DNA from: Solenopsis invicta
Lineage: Eukaryota > Arthropoda > Insecta > Hymenoptera > Formicidae
Assembly (NCBI RefSeq): GCF_016802725.1
Contig: NC_052670.1
Span: 13,040,141 to 13,104,140 of the forward strand
Direction: 5' to 3'
Length of the DNA stretch: 64,000 bases
In this document: positions 13,409-25,385 of the stretch, piece by piece
Position numbering within the stretch: the first letter of the stretch is position 1
How the letters are laid out: every line of letters starts with the position of its first letter
Notes under the pieces: model-generated
What the model saw: the letters and a program-made list of their open reading frames with translations, nothing else
What the model was told of the DNA's origin: nothing
The model's database searches: none
Translations under genes and position numbers: made by a program

Positions 13409-14430
13409 CTAATATATTATCTTGATTTTTAACCACGTTTTGCCAGTAAAAATGTTATATATCCACGATGTTTTTAATATCTAAAAATAATTACATTATT
13501 ATTTACTGGCATTACGAATCAATAAAAAAAAACCTTTTTTTTAAAAGTGATGGTAATTTCCATTCTTAACAAAAAATAAAAACAGATTTGAAACATTCTT
13601 ACGCTGCAAAAAGTAGCCATTGTTAATGGAATAATTCTTCCTGCAGTGATGCAAAAAGGATGACGTGCACGAATTATTAATAAAATAAGATTTCTCGCAT
13701 TTCTTGATTCCAATTTGTACCACTCAAGATTGCATATTGCATGGTATACCGTATTACACTTAAAGAATACAAAAATATTTTAACAGACATATTATGTTTA
13801 AAAATCTTATTTTCGAAGTTGTTAGATAACGCAATTTTAATGCAGGTCTAATGAAAGTTTAAGAGCGGTTAGCGGAGCGCACGTTATTTTAGATTAAAAA
13901 TATTTATATAACGATTTAATTTAAATAAAGGTTTTTAATCTAAAACAACTTGCATCCTTCTAACCGCGTTTAGCTCTGCATGATGAGTCATTGTACGTCG
14001 TATGATATTTAATCGGAAATATTTTTCAAAAGTTAATTTGTAAATAACATAACAAATTTTTAATAATTTTTCTTAATATTGTTATTCAATATTTAACAAA
14101 ACTGACATTATGTCTCTATCTGAATTGGGTTGTTGAAAAAAAATTATATATATATTTTTTTATATGTAAACGTGTATTAATAACACCAAAGCACAAAAAT
14201 ATAAAAAAAAAATTTTTTGTGTAAACCTGTAAATTATTATTAATAATTTTATCGACGTAAAAATTCAAGTTTTGTCACGTGATTATGAAACGCTACGCGA
14301 TTGGCGTACGGGCTCGTGACGTCACGCTGTTACATGGTCACGCCGCGAAGACTGGATACGATGTGTATAAAATAAGCTCTCCGAAACGACTTATAATAAA
14401 TTTGATCATTTAGCCGAATTTCAACGGAGA

Positions 14431-15930
14431 ATGTGTGAACAAGGCTTCGTGAAAGCAAATAGCAATAATTTGCCGCAAATTAACATGTTTGCTGTGTTAG
14501 AATTTCTCAAAGATGATGATCGTTTCAATGCTCCAGAAATACGTTGTGCCAAAGCTTCATTGTAAGTATACGTTTGTAATAATTACGTTTCAATGTGTAA
14601 CTGCTCATTCCAAATAACATTACTACGAGATTTTTATCGTAAATTATTTAAAGGAACTGTCGTGAGAGCTATGGAGATGCAGCTGTAGGTTATGTCCAAG
14701 TAAAACGTGAAGGAGACCTCTGCATTGTGAAATGTCGAGTATGTCCTGAACATAGGGTTCGGAGCAAAGCATATTCAACAACATTAATCATTAATGAAGC
14801 AACAGAGAAAATCATAGACGTTCAGTGTCATGATTGCGCAGCAGCAACAGGTATCTATGAATATATGCAATAAAAAGTGATGCGTTTTTACCTGTTCTCA
14901 TTGCCATGCGTTCCTTAAAATTTGTCTTACATTACAGGTGGATGTAAACATGCTTTAGCAGTTGTCATGTAGGTACATCGAAGGAGCGAAGACCCTGCGC
15001 CTACAGAAATAGCATGCTATTGGAAAAAATCTCGTTTGTCAGGTGTAGGAACGGCACTCAAATATGTCGAAGTCAAAGATTTAGGCATTCAGAAAGTACA
15101 TAAACTAAAACGAACATCCATTCCCGATAATAGCACTTTCTTACACGACGTTCTAGAACTGGCAGAAAGTAAACAAATTGACTGTCAAATTTCACGACTA
15201 CAGGTTGACTTGAAATGTCTGAAAACAAATAATTTATCGTTGCACAGACTCCTTTTAAAATTTCACTTAAATGGAGGTCTGATATCGGGAAATTTTCTTA
15301 CTTTTGCCAGTTCTGAGATGACTCAAGTCTTATGCGATGAAGCTGAAAAATTGACACGAAACCAGAGTGATTGCCCACTGTGGTACGAACTCCGATACGG
15401 GAGAATTACAGCTGTACGAAGCAGCACATTGTACAACAGATAGTGGGTCGTTTGTTAAACAGGTAACAGGAGCGAGTAAGGTGCATGAAACAAGTGCAAT
15501 GTTACGAGGAAAGGACTTGGAAAAACTGGTGCTGATAGAAGTAGAGCGCGAACTAGATACACGAATTAAGAGTGCTGGACTGTATCTATCACCAAATTAT
15601 CCAGCTCTTGGTGCATCACCTGATGGTATGACCAACGAATACATCGTAGAAATAAAATGTCCTTCGAATGAAAAAGCGTTGGAAAGATTCTTGTCGAAAG
15701 ATAAAATTATCAATCCTAAGTGCGTAGCACAAATGCAATTACAAATGTTAGCTACAGGAAAGAAAAAAGGATTATTTTGTGTGGCTGATTCGGCCTTTGA
15801 AAATACAAAAAAAGTGCACATGCAGTGGCTTGCATACGATGTAGAAGTAGCACAGGATTTAGTCAAAAAGGCAATGCTGTTTTGGGAAAGAAATATATTT
15901 CCATTGTTATTATCTTCTGTACAGAAGTAA
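14431..15930 (+). pseudogene. Transposon SWIM/YqaJ-like nuclease gene, broken
   Basis: Exons as read: 14431-14562, 14654-14850, 14938 onward. Exons 2-3 join to give CHDC...GGCKHALA, a SWIM-like zinc-binding motif. The YqaJ-type exonuclease core follows: LWYELRYGRITA at about 15378-15412, RGKDLE at about 15508-15525, ALGASPDG, VEIKCP (the E-x-K of the nuclease) at about 15646-15663 and QMQLQM. In ISL2EU elements this protein accompanies the transposase. Two lesions: a TAG stop at 14970-14972 where a tryptophan codon is expected, and a frameshift at about 15412-15415, after which the nuclease core continues in another frame to the TAA at 15930. The product is therefore not made in full. Confidence 0.78.
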
Positions 15931-16001
15931 GGTATTAATGTATAAAACTGTATATGTAACAAAATATGTAATATATTCAGAATTATTACCCACTTGTCAT
16001 A

Positions 16002-17856
16002 CTATTTTTTTATTATTGGTGAATGTAAATTTATTAACGCCGAGGCAATCACGATAATGTCATCAGTGTAAGATAACATACTATGGTTTATAACAGGATG
16101 TGGCTTTAGAAAATCGAATTCACGCAATCTCCCAATGACACGTTCTTCTACGTGGATCCGTAAGCTAGCAATGCGCTTGGTTTCCAAAACCTCAGATTTC
16201 GTAGGTTTATGTGTAGACGATACGCTTGGTAGTTTTATTAACTTGCAATGTTTTTCTGCTAATAAAGATTTAATATTTTTAAAACCTCGATCCGCCATAA
16301 CAGCACATTTTTCAGGAAGTTGATCTAGTATACCACACTTCTCAAACAATAATACATCTGATATTCTACCTCCATATCCAGTAGAAATGAAATTGATAAA
16401 GCCATCCGGTCCACAAGATATCAAATACTTTATCGTGTTACATTTTTTATATTCAGACCAAGTCAAGGCTTGATTTACGGGATCACTCGGTTTTTCGATT
16501 TGTATTTCCAGAGCATCTACTATGGACTGGACATGATTGTACGAGCTCCGAAAAGGAATAGGCAAAGTTTTTTTAACTAAGTCAGGATTTGGGAAGAAAA
16601 TCAAAGTTTTTAGTAAGTGATTAAGTATTGGAACAGTTTTGTTGAAAACTATACTTGCATTACTAGGACTCATACAGAATTGTTCAGCCAGTCGTTCTAA
16701 CGTATCTTGTCTTCTGATCTTCATTAAACATAACTGTATATTTTGGATACTTACATTACCTTTCGTGCTCAAAAGATGCAACAGTGATTTCCATTCGTTT
16801 GGAATCCCTAGGTACGCTTTCATGTTGGTACTTATGAAATAGTTTGTTACATTTAATATGTCACGTTTATATTTATTTGGGCTACTAGGATTATCGAGAC
16901 TCGTTTGGTCGCTAAACATATAATAATCATGAGAACTACTTATATCTATCGATGTAGTTGTAGTGCTTGTCGATATGGTGTCATTTGCATAGGACATCTT
17001 AGAAATAATAGGTTTTGTCGGAGAAGTTGCAACATTCGTACAAATGGGTAATTTAATCGGGGAACAACATTCATTGACAGTCGATACTGGAATGTTGCAC
17101 GTTGTATAAACGCTATGATAATGTGGTCGAATCTTGACCTGTACGCCAACACTGTGCTGCATCATGGAAGTCTGTATTCCGACGTCTCTTCTTGTATCCG
17201 CTACTTCTTGTATTTCACACACAGTGAAAGTTTGTTCAGCTCGAGATTTGAGATCGAGTTCATTTATCGCAGGCTTATTTAGGGCAGCAGTTATATTGAA
17301 ATCTCTTATATTCTGTTCCGATGCATCTGCAGCATTTGTCGAAGAAGACTCGAATGTTTCTGTAAGGATCTCGTTTATTTCCGCTCGTCTTTGTCGTTTT
17401 TCTGCTACTATACGTGGAGTTGAGCATGTTCTACGTTTATGGTCGGGCTGGCATTCGAATTTATGTGGAATAACGTTTTTTCTAATTTTTACTGGACCTC
17501 CCATCATCATGTGATACTGATAATTTTCCATATCCTCTCGCAGCTATAAATATAAAACATTTTTGATGCAGTTACGAAATTAGGTTAAATTATTAATAGA
17601 TGAAATCCTATCAAAAAAATAATAATTTAAAAATTTAACATATACTTAGGCTGCAAAAACTTACATTGAAATGGTCTTCACAGCAAAAGAAGTTCGATTT
17701 GCTGTTTTTTAGGTTATCTCTCCGAACGGCATTAAACCATTTTTTACGAAGGTTCACGTCTTGTGGCACTGTCGCGAACACTTTATTTGGTGTACTTTTT
17801 GTTGTACTACCACAGAGAGGGACGAAACACGTTCTATACGTTTTAATTGTTGCCAT
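16002..17856 (-). CDS. THAP-domain DDE transposase of the ISL2EU element
   Basis: Two exons, 17665-17856 and 16002-17543, joined in phase 0 (GTAAGT donor after DHFN; TATAG acceptor before LREDME), giving 577 aa with no stop. Residues 10-62 form a C2CH THAP DNA-binding domain (CFVPLC, a central KKWF, CCEDHF). The long middle has low-complexity S/T-rich sequence, then a helix-turn-helix-like stretch (RRQDTLERLAEQFCMSPSNA). The C-terminal third is a DDE_Tnp_4 catalytic domain: SIVDALEI (first D), VMADRGF (second D), then RIHVEERVI (E). This copy appears able to encode a full-length enzyme, unlike its partner gene 72 bp away, which converges on it. Activity is not proven. Confidence 0.82.
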
Positions 17857-18914
17857 TTCTATTAAAAACTCAAAATCTCAACAGATATCGTATACGGTAT
17901 GTAACATTGTGACGTCACAGATGGCTCGGGTAACTTCGGGCGTGATCGGCGCGTCATCGGCTATGAGTTTAAAGTAATATTTTATAAAATCTACATCTCC
18001 GTTAATATTACGAAAAAAAAGCACTTTTTTCTATAAAACATATGCATATAAACTTTCTAAATATTAAAAAAAAAAATTACGTTCAAAAACCCAATTACAT
18101 AGTCTTTATATTAATCTTCTAAAGTATATATTAATGAATCAAAGTTATTCATTATAAAATATAAAAAATTTTAATTTGTAAATATACACATTATATAGTT
18201 ATAATTTAATTGGTATTACTTACCTGTTCCGTTAAAAGTTCTCCTGCACCACAGTACAAAAAAGTATTCATTAATATGATTGTAAGCATAATTGTCGAGA
18301 AATAAATTTTTATTGTAATAACTTCATCCATTTCTCTGTGAATCAGAAATTAAACGTATAAATTATAAAAAAAAATTAAAAAGTAATGAATATGCAATAA
18401 AATATTTTTTAACAATGATTTATTAAATCTTACAATATTAAACAGAACCCGCTTAGGCAAAATACTATAACAAAGTGAAGTAACATAATTAACATCATTA
18501 AGGAGTATGTATTTTCGATATTATTGGCAAATCTGTAAAAATAAAAATATTCACGAAAATTATCACTTAAAAATAAAACGGTTCACATTCCGTTAGAAAT
18601 GTTATATTTTGAGCAGTTGTACTGGGGATATTTATATTATTTCTGTTTAGTAACTGAGAAATAAAATTACGTTGAATCTTAATCGCGTATTTTTTGAAGA
18701 AAGCGGCTTCTGATTTTACTTATGATGTTATCGGCAACGTATGCCATATATTATTATGCGCTATTATTTATAACAAGTTACTAGAAGTTTTATAAAAAAT
18801 GCATACGTTCTTGTCCTTCTGTTGCCTAAGAAATAGTTTCCATTTGGTTGCATTCAGATTCCCGTTATAATAGCCCAGTCGACATAAATCATCGTTACGT
18901 TATATTTATTATTT

Positions 18915-19415
18915 AATTTTTGTACGAGACGAACGAATTCGGAAGAAAAAAGTGTCGTCTGCCTCGCGAACCGAGATATTATTGATGATTCAGGTTACAG
19001 GTTAGGAAACCTGTCATATTGCGGCCACGTGATGCATTATACCAAGTGATTCATTACATGGTCGCTTGCGGGCTGATAGTGTAGTAGCGAGCGCCACCGG
19101 CCACTCTGTGTCAAAAAGATGTACTGGACAAGATTCGAGGGCGACGATAATGACGACGTTTCTCAAAAGTAAAAACGTCAAGTTTGGACTTTGCGTCGCG
19201 ATATCTCCGTACGTAGGGCACGGAGAGAAAAAATAAGAACACTTTTATAATGCAATTTTCCCCAAGCTATCAATTAAGACTACTCAGAACTTGATGGGTT
19301 CAGCTGTTACTAAGATCTGATAATCTCGTTATGCTTGAACTCGCTGACTTGCGTAAAAGAAAGTCGGTCTGCAACTCGCTTGCCTGCATTGGCGCGAGAC
19401 GCGACCGCGTCTCTT
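18915..19415. repeat. GC-rich unclassified insertion in intron 3 of OR copy 3
   Basis: Between TATATTTATTAT and ATTATATCTATATTA, which are adjacent in the matching intron of copy 1, lies about 500 bp of GC-richer sequence with no open frame of note. It contains GGTTACAGGTTAGGAAACCTG and ends with the perfect hairpin GAGACGCG-AC-CGCGTCTC (19396-19413). No clear terminal repeats were found; class unknown. Confidence 0.5.
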
Positions 19416-20504
19416 GATATTATATCTATATTATATCTGTATTAAAATTTTACAGTCAATAATGTAATGTAATATTTAATATAACATTTGTGTTTTATTA
19501 CATTATATTGTTGATTACAAAATTTTAACAATATAGATATGATATAACGATGAAAGAGATTGGTGTCGACTGAGAGATTAGTGTCTCTATTATTAGCAAC
19601 GTGATTGCAATCGAAGAAAAACTTGTAGTAGCAAATATTTCACTTATTGTGTAAAAAATGCATGGCGATCTGACTATATACTAGTACATATGTACCGCCT
19701 TTTGCCATGCAATTTTTGTCAACGGCAAAAGGTCGCAACACTTTTCTTTAATGCATTTTGGAATTTAGCTTTGCATATAGTGCGGATGAACATAACTGAT
19801 TAGATTCACAAATAAGAATCAGTTGCTGGGTAATCAGACTGCATTCCGAAACTCATATGTACGTACATATGTACTTATGTGTATCAATCCTATCTATGCG
19901 ACAATTAAATTTTCTCCGAAATTATTGTTGATAAAAAAAATATTCTTAAGTAAAGTGGAACAATTTCAAAGAAGCCGTATTTTGATCACGTTATGTTTTT
20001 TTAAGCAGAGGTGCTACAAAGATAAAAATTATTGCTATTTTTTAAAATAAAATTGTCAATTTTTCTTTATATATTATACCATAATCCTTTTTATTAAGTT
20101 ATTTTGCGTATAAGATGTTCAGAGAATGTTATCAAAAACTTACTATAATAAAAACTATGATAAAAACTTACTATGATAAAACTTTACCTGAAATACTTTA
20201 CTTGCAGAATAATTAGTGAAATTGGATTATACTTTAGACCTTATTCTGATGCATTTTGAGATATTTCATATTTTATTCTTATTTATTTGTCATAAAATAC
20301 GAAACATTTCATATACTATGAATTTTTTGATAATTGTACATTAATACTTATAAGCACAGAATAATGAGACGAATTAATTGATGTAAAGAAAACACAGAGT
20401 TGCTTTTAAAAAAATTATACTTGAAATATATAAATTACATTTTCTTTTTTTTAACAATTCAATAAGCTTTCTTTAAAACAAAATAGTAGAAAACGTGATA
20501 CATT

Positions 20505-20787
20505 ACACAGCCACACAAAAAAAATGTCATGTTTGAGAGAGTAGATGTATCTCTATGTATTTTGAGACTCTAAAACCGAATATGGCCTCGGAATTTTTCA
20601 GAATTCTTTTTACCGGGCTGAATAGTGTAATTTTACGGAATGTTTGTTAATTTTTTCAGGATAAAAAAAATCTTGATCTGATATCAAAATTCTGAGGTCA
20701 TATTTGGTTTCAGATCCTTAAAATGCATAGGGATACATGGGTCTAATCTCTCGAACATGACACTTTTGTTTCTTTGTGTGGTCGTGT
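20505..20787. mobile_element. Long-TIR MITE (about 280 bp)
   Basis: Left end ACACAGCCACACAAA and right end, inverted, ACACGACCACACAAA. Similarity continues inward through GTCATGTT(T/C)GAGAGA and on for about 90 bp per arm. It interrupts the sequence GATACATTATTATTATGTGAC seen whole in copies 7 and 9. Non-coding. Confidence 0.68.
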
Positions 20788-21785
20788 TATTATTATATGA
20801 TACATCAGTTGACTGTACATGTATTAAAACGTCTCTGTGAAGTTAACACCTCATTTTTCTGCAGCGCAAGAAACTTGGTGTTTGCATCAAACTCTAAATA
20901 AAACCTTCACACCTAAATTTAAAATGTGTGAAAAAAATTGCAGTGTTAAGATTATTTTTGTTATGTTTTATTTTTGTAATAAAAATATATATACCTGATC
21001 ATACGTAAATGTGACGCTACGATGTTATTTAACGTTCTGTCGAAGTTCTTGCATGATATCATATTAACTAGTCGACATCTAAAGTTTTCTAACTGGCCAC
21101 AAATGTGAAGAACTATTAGCACTAAAAAACTATCTATAGACATATATACACTAGCTGCAAGCACGAGCGATATAGCTTGAATACAAAACGTCAATTCATA
21201 CTGTGGACTCTTATCTGTATCATAGAAATCATATGTCAAGAATAGTAACTCCTTATGCTGATCCGTGTGATTTGTTATTGATATTATTTGTATGCCAAAA
21301 ATAGATGGAATGATTGCTCCAAGAATTCCTATTATCATGAAAAAATATCCAATGACCGTGACTAATCGAGCAGTTTGTGCTCGTTTTATCATCATGTCTC
21401 TCTCTGTATTCGATTTGAATGCCATCCAATCTTCAGCCATCATATTTACAGTCGACAAAAGAACTGGTAAATATAAACAGATATACATTTAATGTTGTAG
21501 AATTTTGAATCACTTATAATTTGTGTATTATATACGTAAATTATTTATAGACGTGTTATTTAAATATTTATAAAACTCAAAAATAAAAAATAAAATAAAA
21601 AATTACATATACATTTTTATAATTACATATAATTAATTCCAACAAATATTGTTATACTCAAATAAATAATATATAGTTTTTAATTTTACAATTTAATGTT
21701 TTTTAATAATAAATTAAATGTGTCACAAAATTAATGAAATAAGGCAAGTTAATGCTATATGATTACGTTACTTATGTTATTATAT

Positions 21786-22055
21786 TGTTGCACTCGTAAG
21801 GAAGGTCTGGCGCAACGATCGTAAAAGAAAATCCGAACACAAGTCTCGGAATGACACAACACTTCTTTTAAGAAACGCCAACTTTAATAATATAACTTTG
21901 GTACAGCAAAGTAGCCAGCGTAACGAGCGTAACGTTAAACCAACAGTTCCACGTCCCGAAAACAGAACGTCGAGCAGGAGCGTGCTTCTCTTGTTCGATA
22001 AATCAATCTTTTTGTGGTCATTAGTTCTCAAACACGGCCGGAAACGAGCACAACA
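21786..22055. mobile_element. Putative solo LTR (270 bp) in intron 2 of OR copy 3
   Basis: Borders TGTTGCACTCGT...ACGAGCACAACA give TG...CA ends in either direction, with ATAT on both sides (21782-21785 and 22056-22059) as a possible target duplication. GC content is higher than that of the surroundings. The matching intron of copy 1 reads straight through as TTATATAATATAAAATATTT. No internal retrotransposon genes, so a solo LTR is the simplest reading. Confidence 0.55.
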
Positions 22056-22565
22056 ATATAATATAAAACATTTTGCTTAAATAATTCTAGACATACCTGT
22101 TTGTTTCCGTTGCATAGTAACATATTTCAATGATACTGTTAGAAAACTTAATGCAATACGTAAGTTGTCTATTACCAGTACCATGTTGCCCCAAACTTGA
22201 ACAACCGCATGTATCAATGGAACATTGGTAATAAATATTATTACACACAAAATAATGCCAGCATGAAGTTTCGACCATAAATTACTCGTATTAGATTTGT
22301 CGTCTTTGGGCCATAAACCCATTATTTCAAAGATTAAACGATGTATTTTAACTGCCCACACAAAATTTGAAATTTCATATTTTGATGTAAAGAAACGATA
22401 ATGTTTATTTATAACAAATTTATAGTAAATGATGTATTAGACATATAGATCATGTATAACAAGTTAAAAAAATATGATATAGAATTAGTGTGTTACCTTT
22501 GTAATCTGAAGGTTCTGTAATATCCATGTTCAAAACTGTTCTAAGCAGTTATCTCGGTCTTCCTG

Positions 22566-22839
22566 TAGCAATATTCACCCTCTTTTAAAAACTCGCATGT
22601 TGAACGCGGCATTAAATATTAAAAACGCTATCCCCCCCCCTTGATTACGGTGGTATCGTAGGAAAAAACTTTGCAAGCATATAACTTTATAAAAACCGTA
22701 TATATCTAGTCTAAAATACAAGAGATAAAAAATATTGTATTGCAGTACATCATAAGTTTGACAAACAAGTTTTTTTTATACCTTCTATAGTTCTATTACG
22801 CCCGCGTGTTCTTCGGCGTGGTGAACAATGTTATAGCAT
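22566..22839 (-). promoter_or_regulatory. Conserved OR upstream block, copy 3
   Basis: Shared pre-OR block, but with the proximal CATAATGTGAAG phrase missing and a run of about ten C at 22633-22642 not seen elsewhere. The distal GAACTATAGAAGG phrase is kept. Decay of the block fits the damaged gene below it. Confidence 0.4.
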
Positions 22840-23489
22840 CGTCATTGAAATTTTGCATCTCAGACAGGAGAATTCAGAAATGTTATAGTCACAGAGGAGA
22901 CTTTTTAATGTAACTTTTTTTATACGTAATTTTGAATGTCTCATTTGAAGTTATGTCGTCATTGTGACATATATGAGTGAATGTAATTTTATAGAGAAGA
23001 AGGTGATATTAAGGCCATTTATTTTAACTTAATACAATAACTTTTTTAATAATTATAATATTTTTAATTAAACTTACATTTAATAATATATTTATTAATC
23101 TGTTTTTTAATAGATTCTCAACTCAAAGTTGACATATATCTATTATATTACAGTGAATATTATTTATCAAAATACGTAGCGACACTGCATAAAGGATCAA
23201 AAGGATTATAGAAATGATATGGCTCATCACAAAAATAAATTTAAAAAGTAGTTTTTTCAAAAATATTTGTACCTTAAATTTATATATTAGTTAGAATAAA
23301 TATAAAATATTATAAAATATGTGCAAGCTTATATACGTACACAAAATTTTCGCCTATAGAATGCAGTACTGAGAACCTGTAATACATGCAATGCAAACTC
23401 AACATTAGATGCAACAAAATTGTCACAACTTGACAGCTTTGGACGCCATGTTCATCTAAAATAAAAATAGTCTGAAATAAATAAGTTTC

Positions 23490-23542
23490 TCTCTCTCTCT
23501 CTTTCTCTTTCTCTTTCTCTCTCTCTTTCTCTCTCTTTCTCT
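23490..23542. repeat. CT-rich microsatellite
   Basis: Interrupted run of CTCTCT and CTTTCT units. Low-complexity; any reading frame across it is an artefact. Confidence 0.9.
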
Positions 23543-24689
23543 GCTTAAAGTCCATACCGCAGACATATATTAATACATATACTCTGGAATGGAATTTCCG
23601 AATCTGTAAAAATAATACATGCGGAAATTTATCACAAAATTGTTGCGTTTAATCGGTAAAACAAGAGAGACTTCACAATTCCTTTAATCTTGAGTCTTTA
23701 CATTGATACGTAAACACAAAGACATTAAAATCTATCAATGTATTTCTATAGGGACAATAAAAATATTATCACATTACCGAATACTTAATATAGTTTATAA
23801 TGAATGTAGTAATAAACAAAATGTAGTAATAAACAAAAAAAGTTTTATTTTTATTGTAATAATTGTTAATACAATTGTTAATACAATATACCATCTACTT
23901 GTAATTATTTAATTGAATATACATTTACTTTTCCAAAGTACATAAATATTAATACATTATTAAAATTTTTAAGTACGTTTTGCTAGTAAAAACGTTATAT
24001 ATCCGCACGATTTTTTTAATACCTAAAAATTACATTCTTACTTACAAATATTACAAACCATAAAAAAGAACTTTTCAAAACTGATGGAGAGAACTTCCAT
24101 TCTTTGCAAAGAATCAACAATAAAAGATAAAAATTTTAAATATTCTTACGCTGCAAAAAGTAACCATTGTCAATGGAATAATTTTTCCTGTAGTAATGCA
24201 ACAAGGATGGCGTGCTCGAATTATTAATAAAATAAGATTTCTTGCATTTTTTTATTCTAATTGGTACCATTCAAGATTGTATATTGCATAGTATACTGCG
24301 TTGCACTTAAGGAATACATATACAAAAATATATTAACGGACATATTATTTAAGTTTAAACATCTCATTTTCGAAGTTGTTAAATAACGTAATAATGATGC
24401 AGGGCTAACAAGAATATAGGCGCGGATAAAAGAGTGCAGGTTATTTAAAATTAAAAATTTTTTTATAATTAATCCATCTAAATATTTTTAAACTAAAATA
24501 ACTTGCGCTTCTCTAATCGCTCTTATACTCTCGTATTAGATCTGCATGTTGAATTGTTACATATTATTTCATTGAAAATTTATTATTTGCGCGAATACAA
24601 ATTTTTATTAATATTAATTGTAAGTCCATCACAAAATATATAGAAATGTATGACATAATTAATTTTCAATAATTTCTTTTTAAATTAAA

Positions 24690-25382
24690 AACGAATACAA
24701 ATTCAAGGTTCTTATGAATAATAATTCAAATAAAACAAGACGAGCTAAAGAGCCGTCCTGGGTGTTGTGCGCTAAAAACAAACAAATGCCAAATAAATGT
24801 AAACGTTTCAACTTTTAATCAACAGTCTTTCTCAGTACAAGAACTTAAATTCAAATGTAAAAATGCGACATTTGCTTACAAAAATCGTGATAAACGTTTC
24901 TGACAATTTTCATTCGCTTTCGTTTCTTACTTGTGTTGTGACATTCTTAGTTACCTCTTGCAAGATGTTGTTTTCGGAACTCATAGATCATGTTCCGAAA
25001 ACGATATCTATTCACGGTCCTCGAGATTATCATTTAGACTACGGCGTTTCCGACATATCACGATTGGACTGGATCGATTTTCAATTGCAAACAAGAATTT
25101 GAAAGCTGAAAATTATACAAAAATTATGAAAAAAGAAAAAAGAAAAATTTAATTTTAATTGTTATTAAACTTTTATTTTTATATTTATCTTTTATTTTTT
25201 CCATTAATTATAATGTTTTGTTTTTTTAATATGCCACCAATTGGACGAAGCCACTGCCAAGTGGCTTTATCCACACAGTTGAGAACCATCCAGTTGATCC
25301 CTGTATGTGGAGCCCAGGAACTTAAGCTATACAGACGATTTCCTCCTAATCCACGATTTTCTGGTGTATAGCCTCTTGAATG
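24690..25382. other. Foreign filler replacing exons 2-5 of OR copy 4
   Basis: No OR sequence in this stretch. Plus-strand frame 24863-25102 is open but matches nothing I recognise. The right third has a GC-richer, codon-like character on the minus strand (see 25240-25385). No inverted or direct terminal repeats were seen, so a simple insertion is not shown; a deletion with filler or a capture event is equally possible. Confidence 0.5.
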
Positions 25383-25385
25383 CAA
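25240..25385 (-). other. Unidentified coding-like fragment
   Basis: Minus strand is open for about 50 codons with a protein-like composition (GYTPENRGLGGNRLYSLSSW, then INWMVLNCVDKATW), much richer in W, G and P than the random AT-rich frames nearby. No start, splice site or full domain was found. It may be a fragment of a host gene or of a transposon; I do not recognise the family. Confidence 0.35.

Larger units (their letters stand above)
14127..18092. mobile_element. ISL2EU/IS4EU-type DNA transposon (3966 bp)
   Basis: Ends GGGTTGTTGAA at the left and TTCAAAAACCC at the right form an inverted repeat of about 11 bp with one mismatch, flanked by AATT on both sides (14123-14126, 18093-18096). 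Undisrupted paralogous introns have a single CAGAATTATGTA here, which supports AATT as a target duplication. Inside are two converging genes: a SWIM plus YqaJ nuclease gene on plus and a THAP plus DDE transposase gene on minus. That pairing is known for the ISL2EU (IS4EU) group. Its GC content is above that of the host intron. Confidence 0.8.
13409..22527 (-). pseudogene. Odorant receptor, tandem copy 3, damaged (splice acceptor and tail)
   Basis: Exons in transcript order: 22497-22527, 22097-22366, 20995-21463, 18434-18532, 18224-18335, 13603-13758, 13409-13480. Reading frames of exons 1-6 are open (MDITEPSDYK; GLWPKDDK; MAEDWMAFKS; YCGAGELLTEQ). Two lesions are seen. The acceptor of exon 2 reads TTTCAA instead of TTTCAG (22367-22368), while all intact copies keep AG; the next AG, 15 nt inside the exon, is in frame and would drop five residues. 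In exon 7 two bases are missing in the TSCGY codons, so the last residues change and the frame runs to a TAG at 13409-13411, a 23-residue tail instead of 17. Intron 5 holds a 4-kb transposon and intron 3 two more insertions. A weakly functional allele through the cryptic acceptor cannot be excluded. Confidence 0.75.
22528..23968. other. Intergenic spacer between OR copies 4 and 3
   Basis: Holds the upstream block of copy 3 and AT-rich spacer. A CT-rich microsatellite of about 53 bp lies at 23490-23542; it creates a spurious Lys/Glu/Arg-rich frame on the minus strand. A tandem duplication of GTAGTAATAAACAAA occurs at about 23806-23838. No gene. Confidence 0.6.

Noticed and set aside
17134..17514. 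Plus-strand frames opposite the transposase
   Set aside because: Antisense shadows of the DDE/THAP gene.
23310..23555. Lys/Glu/Arg-rich frame on the minus strand
   Set aside because: Produced by the CT microsatellite at 23490-23542.
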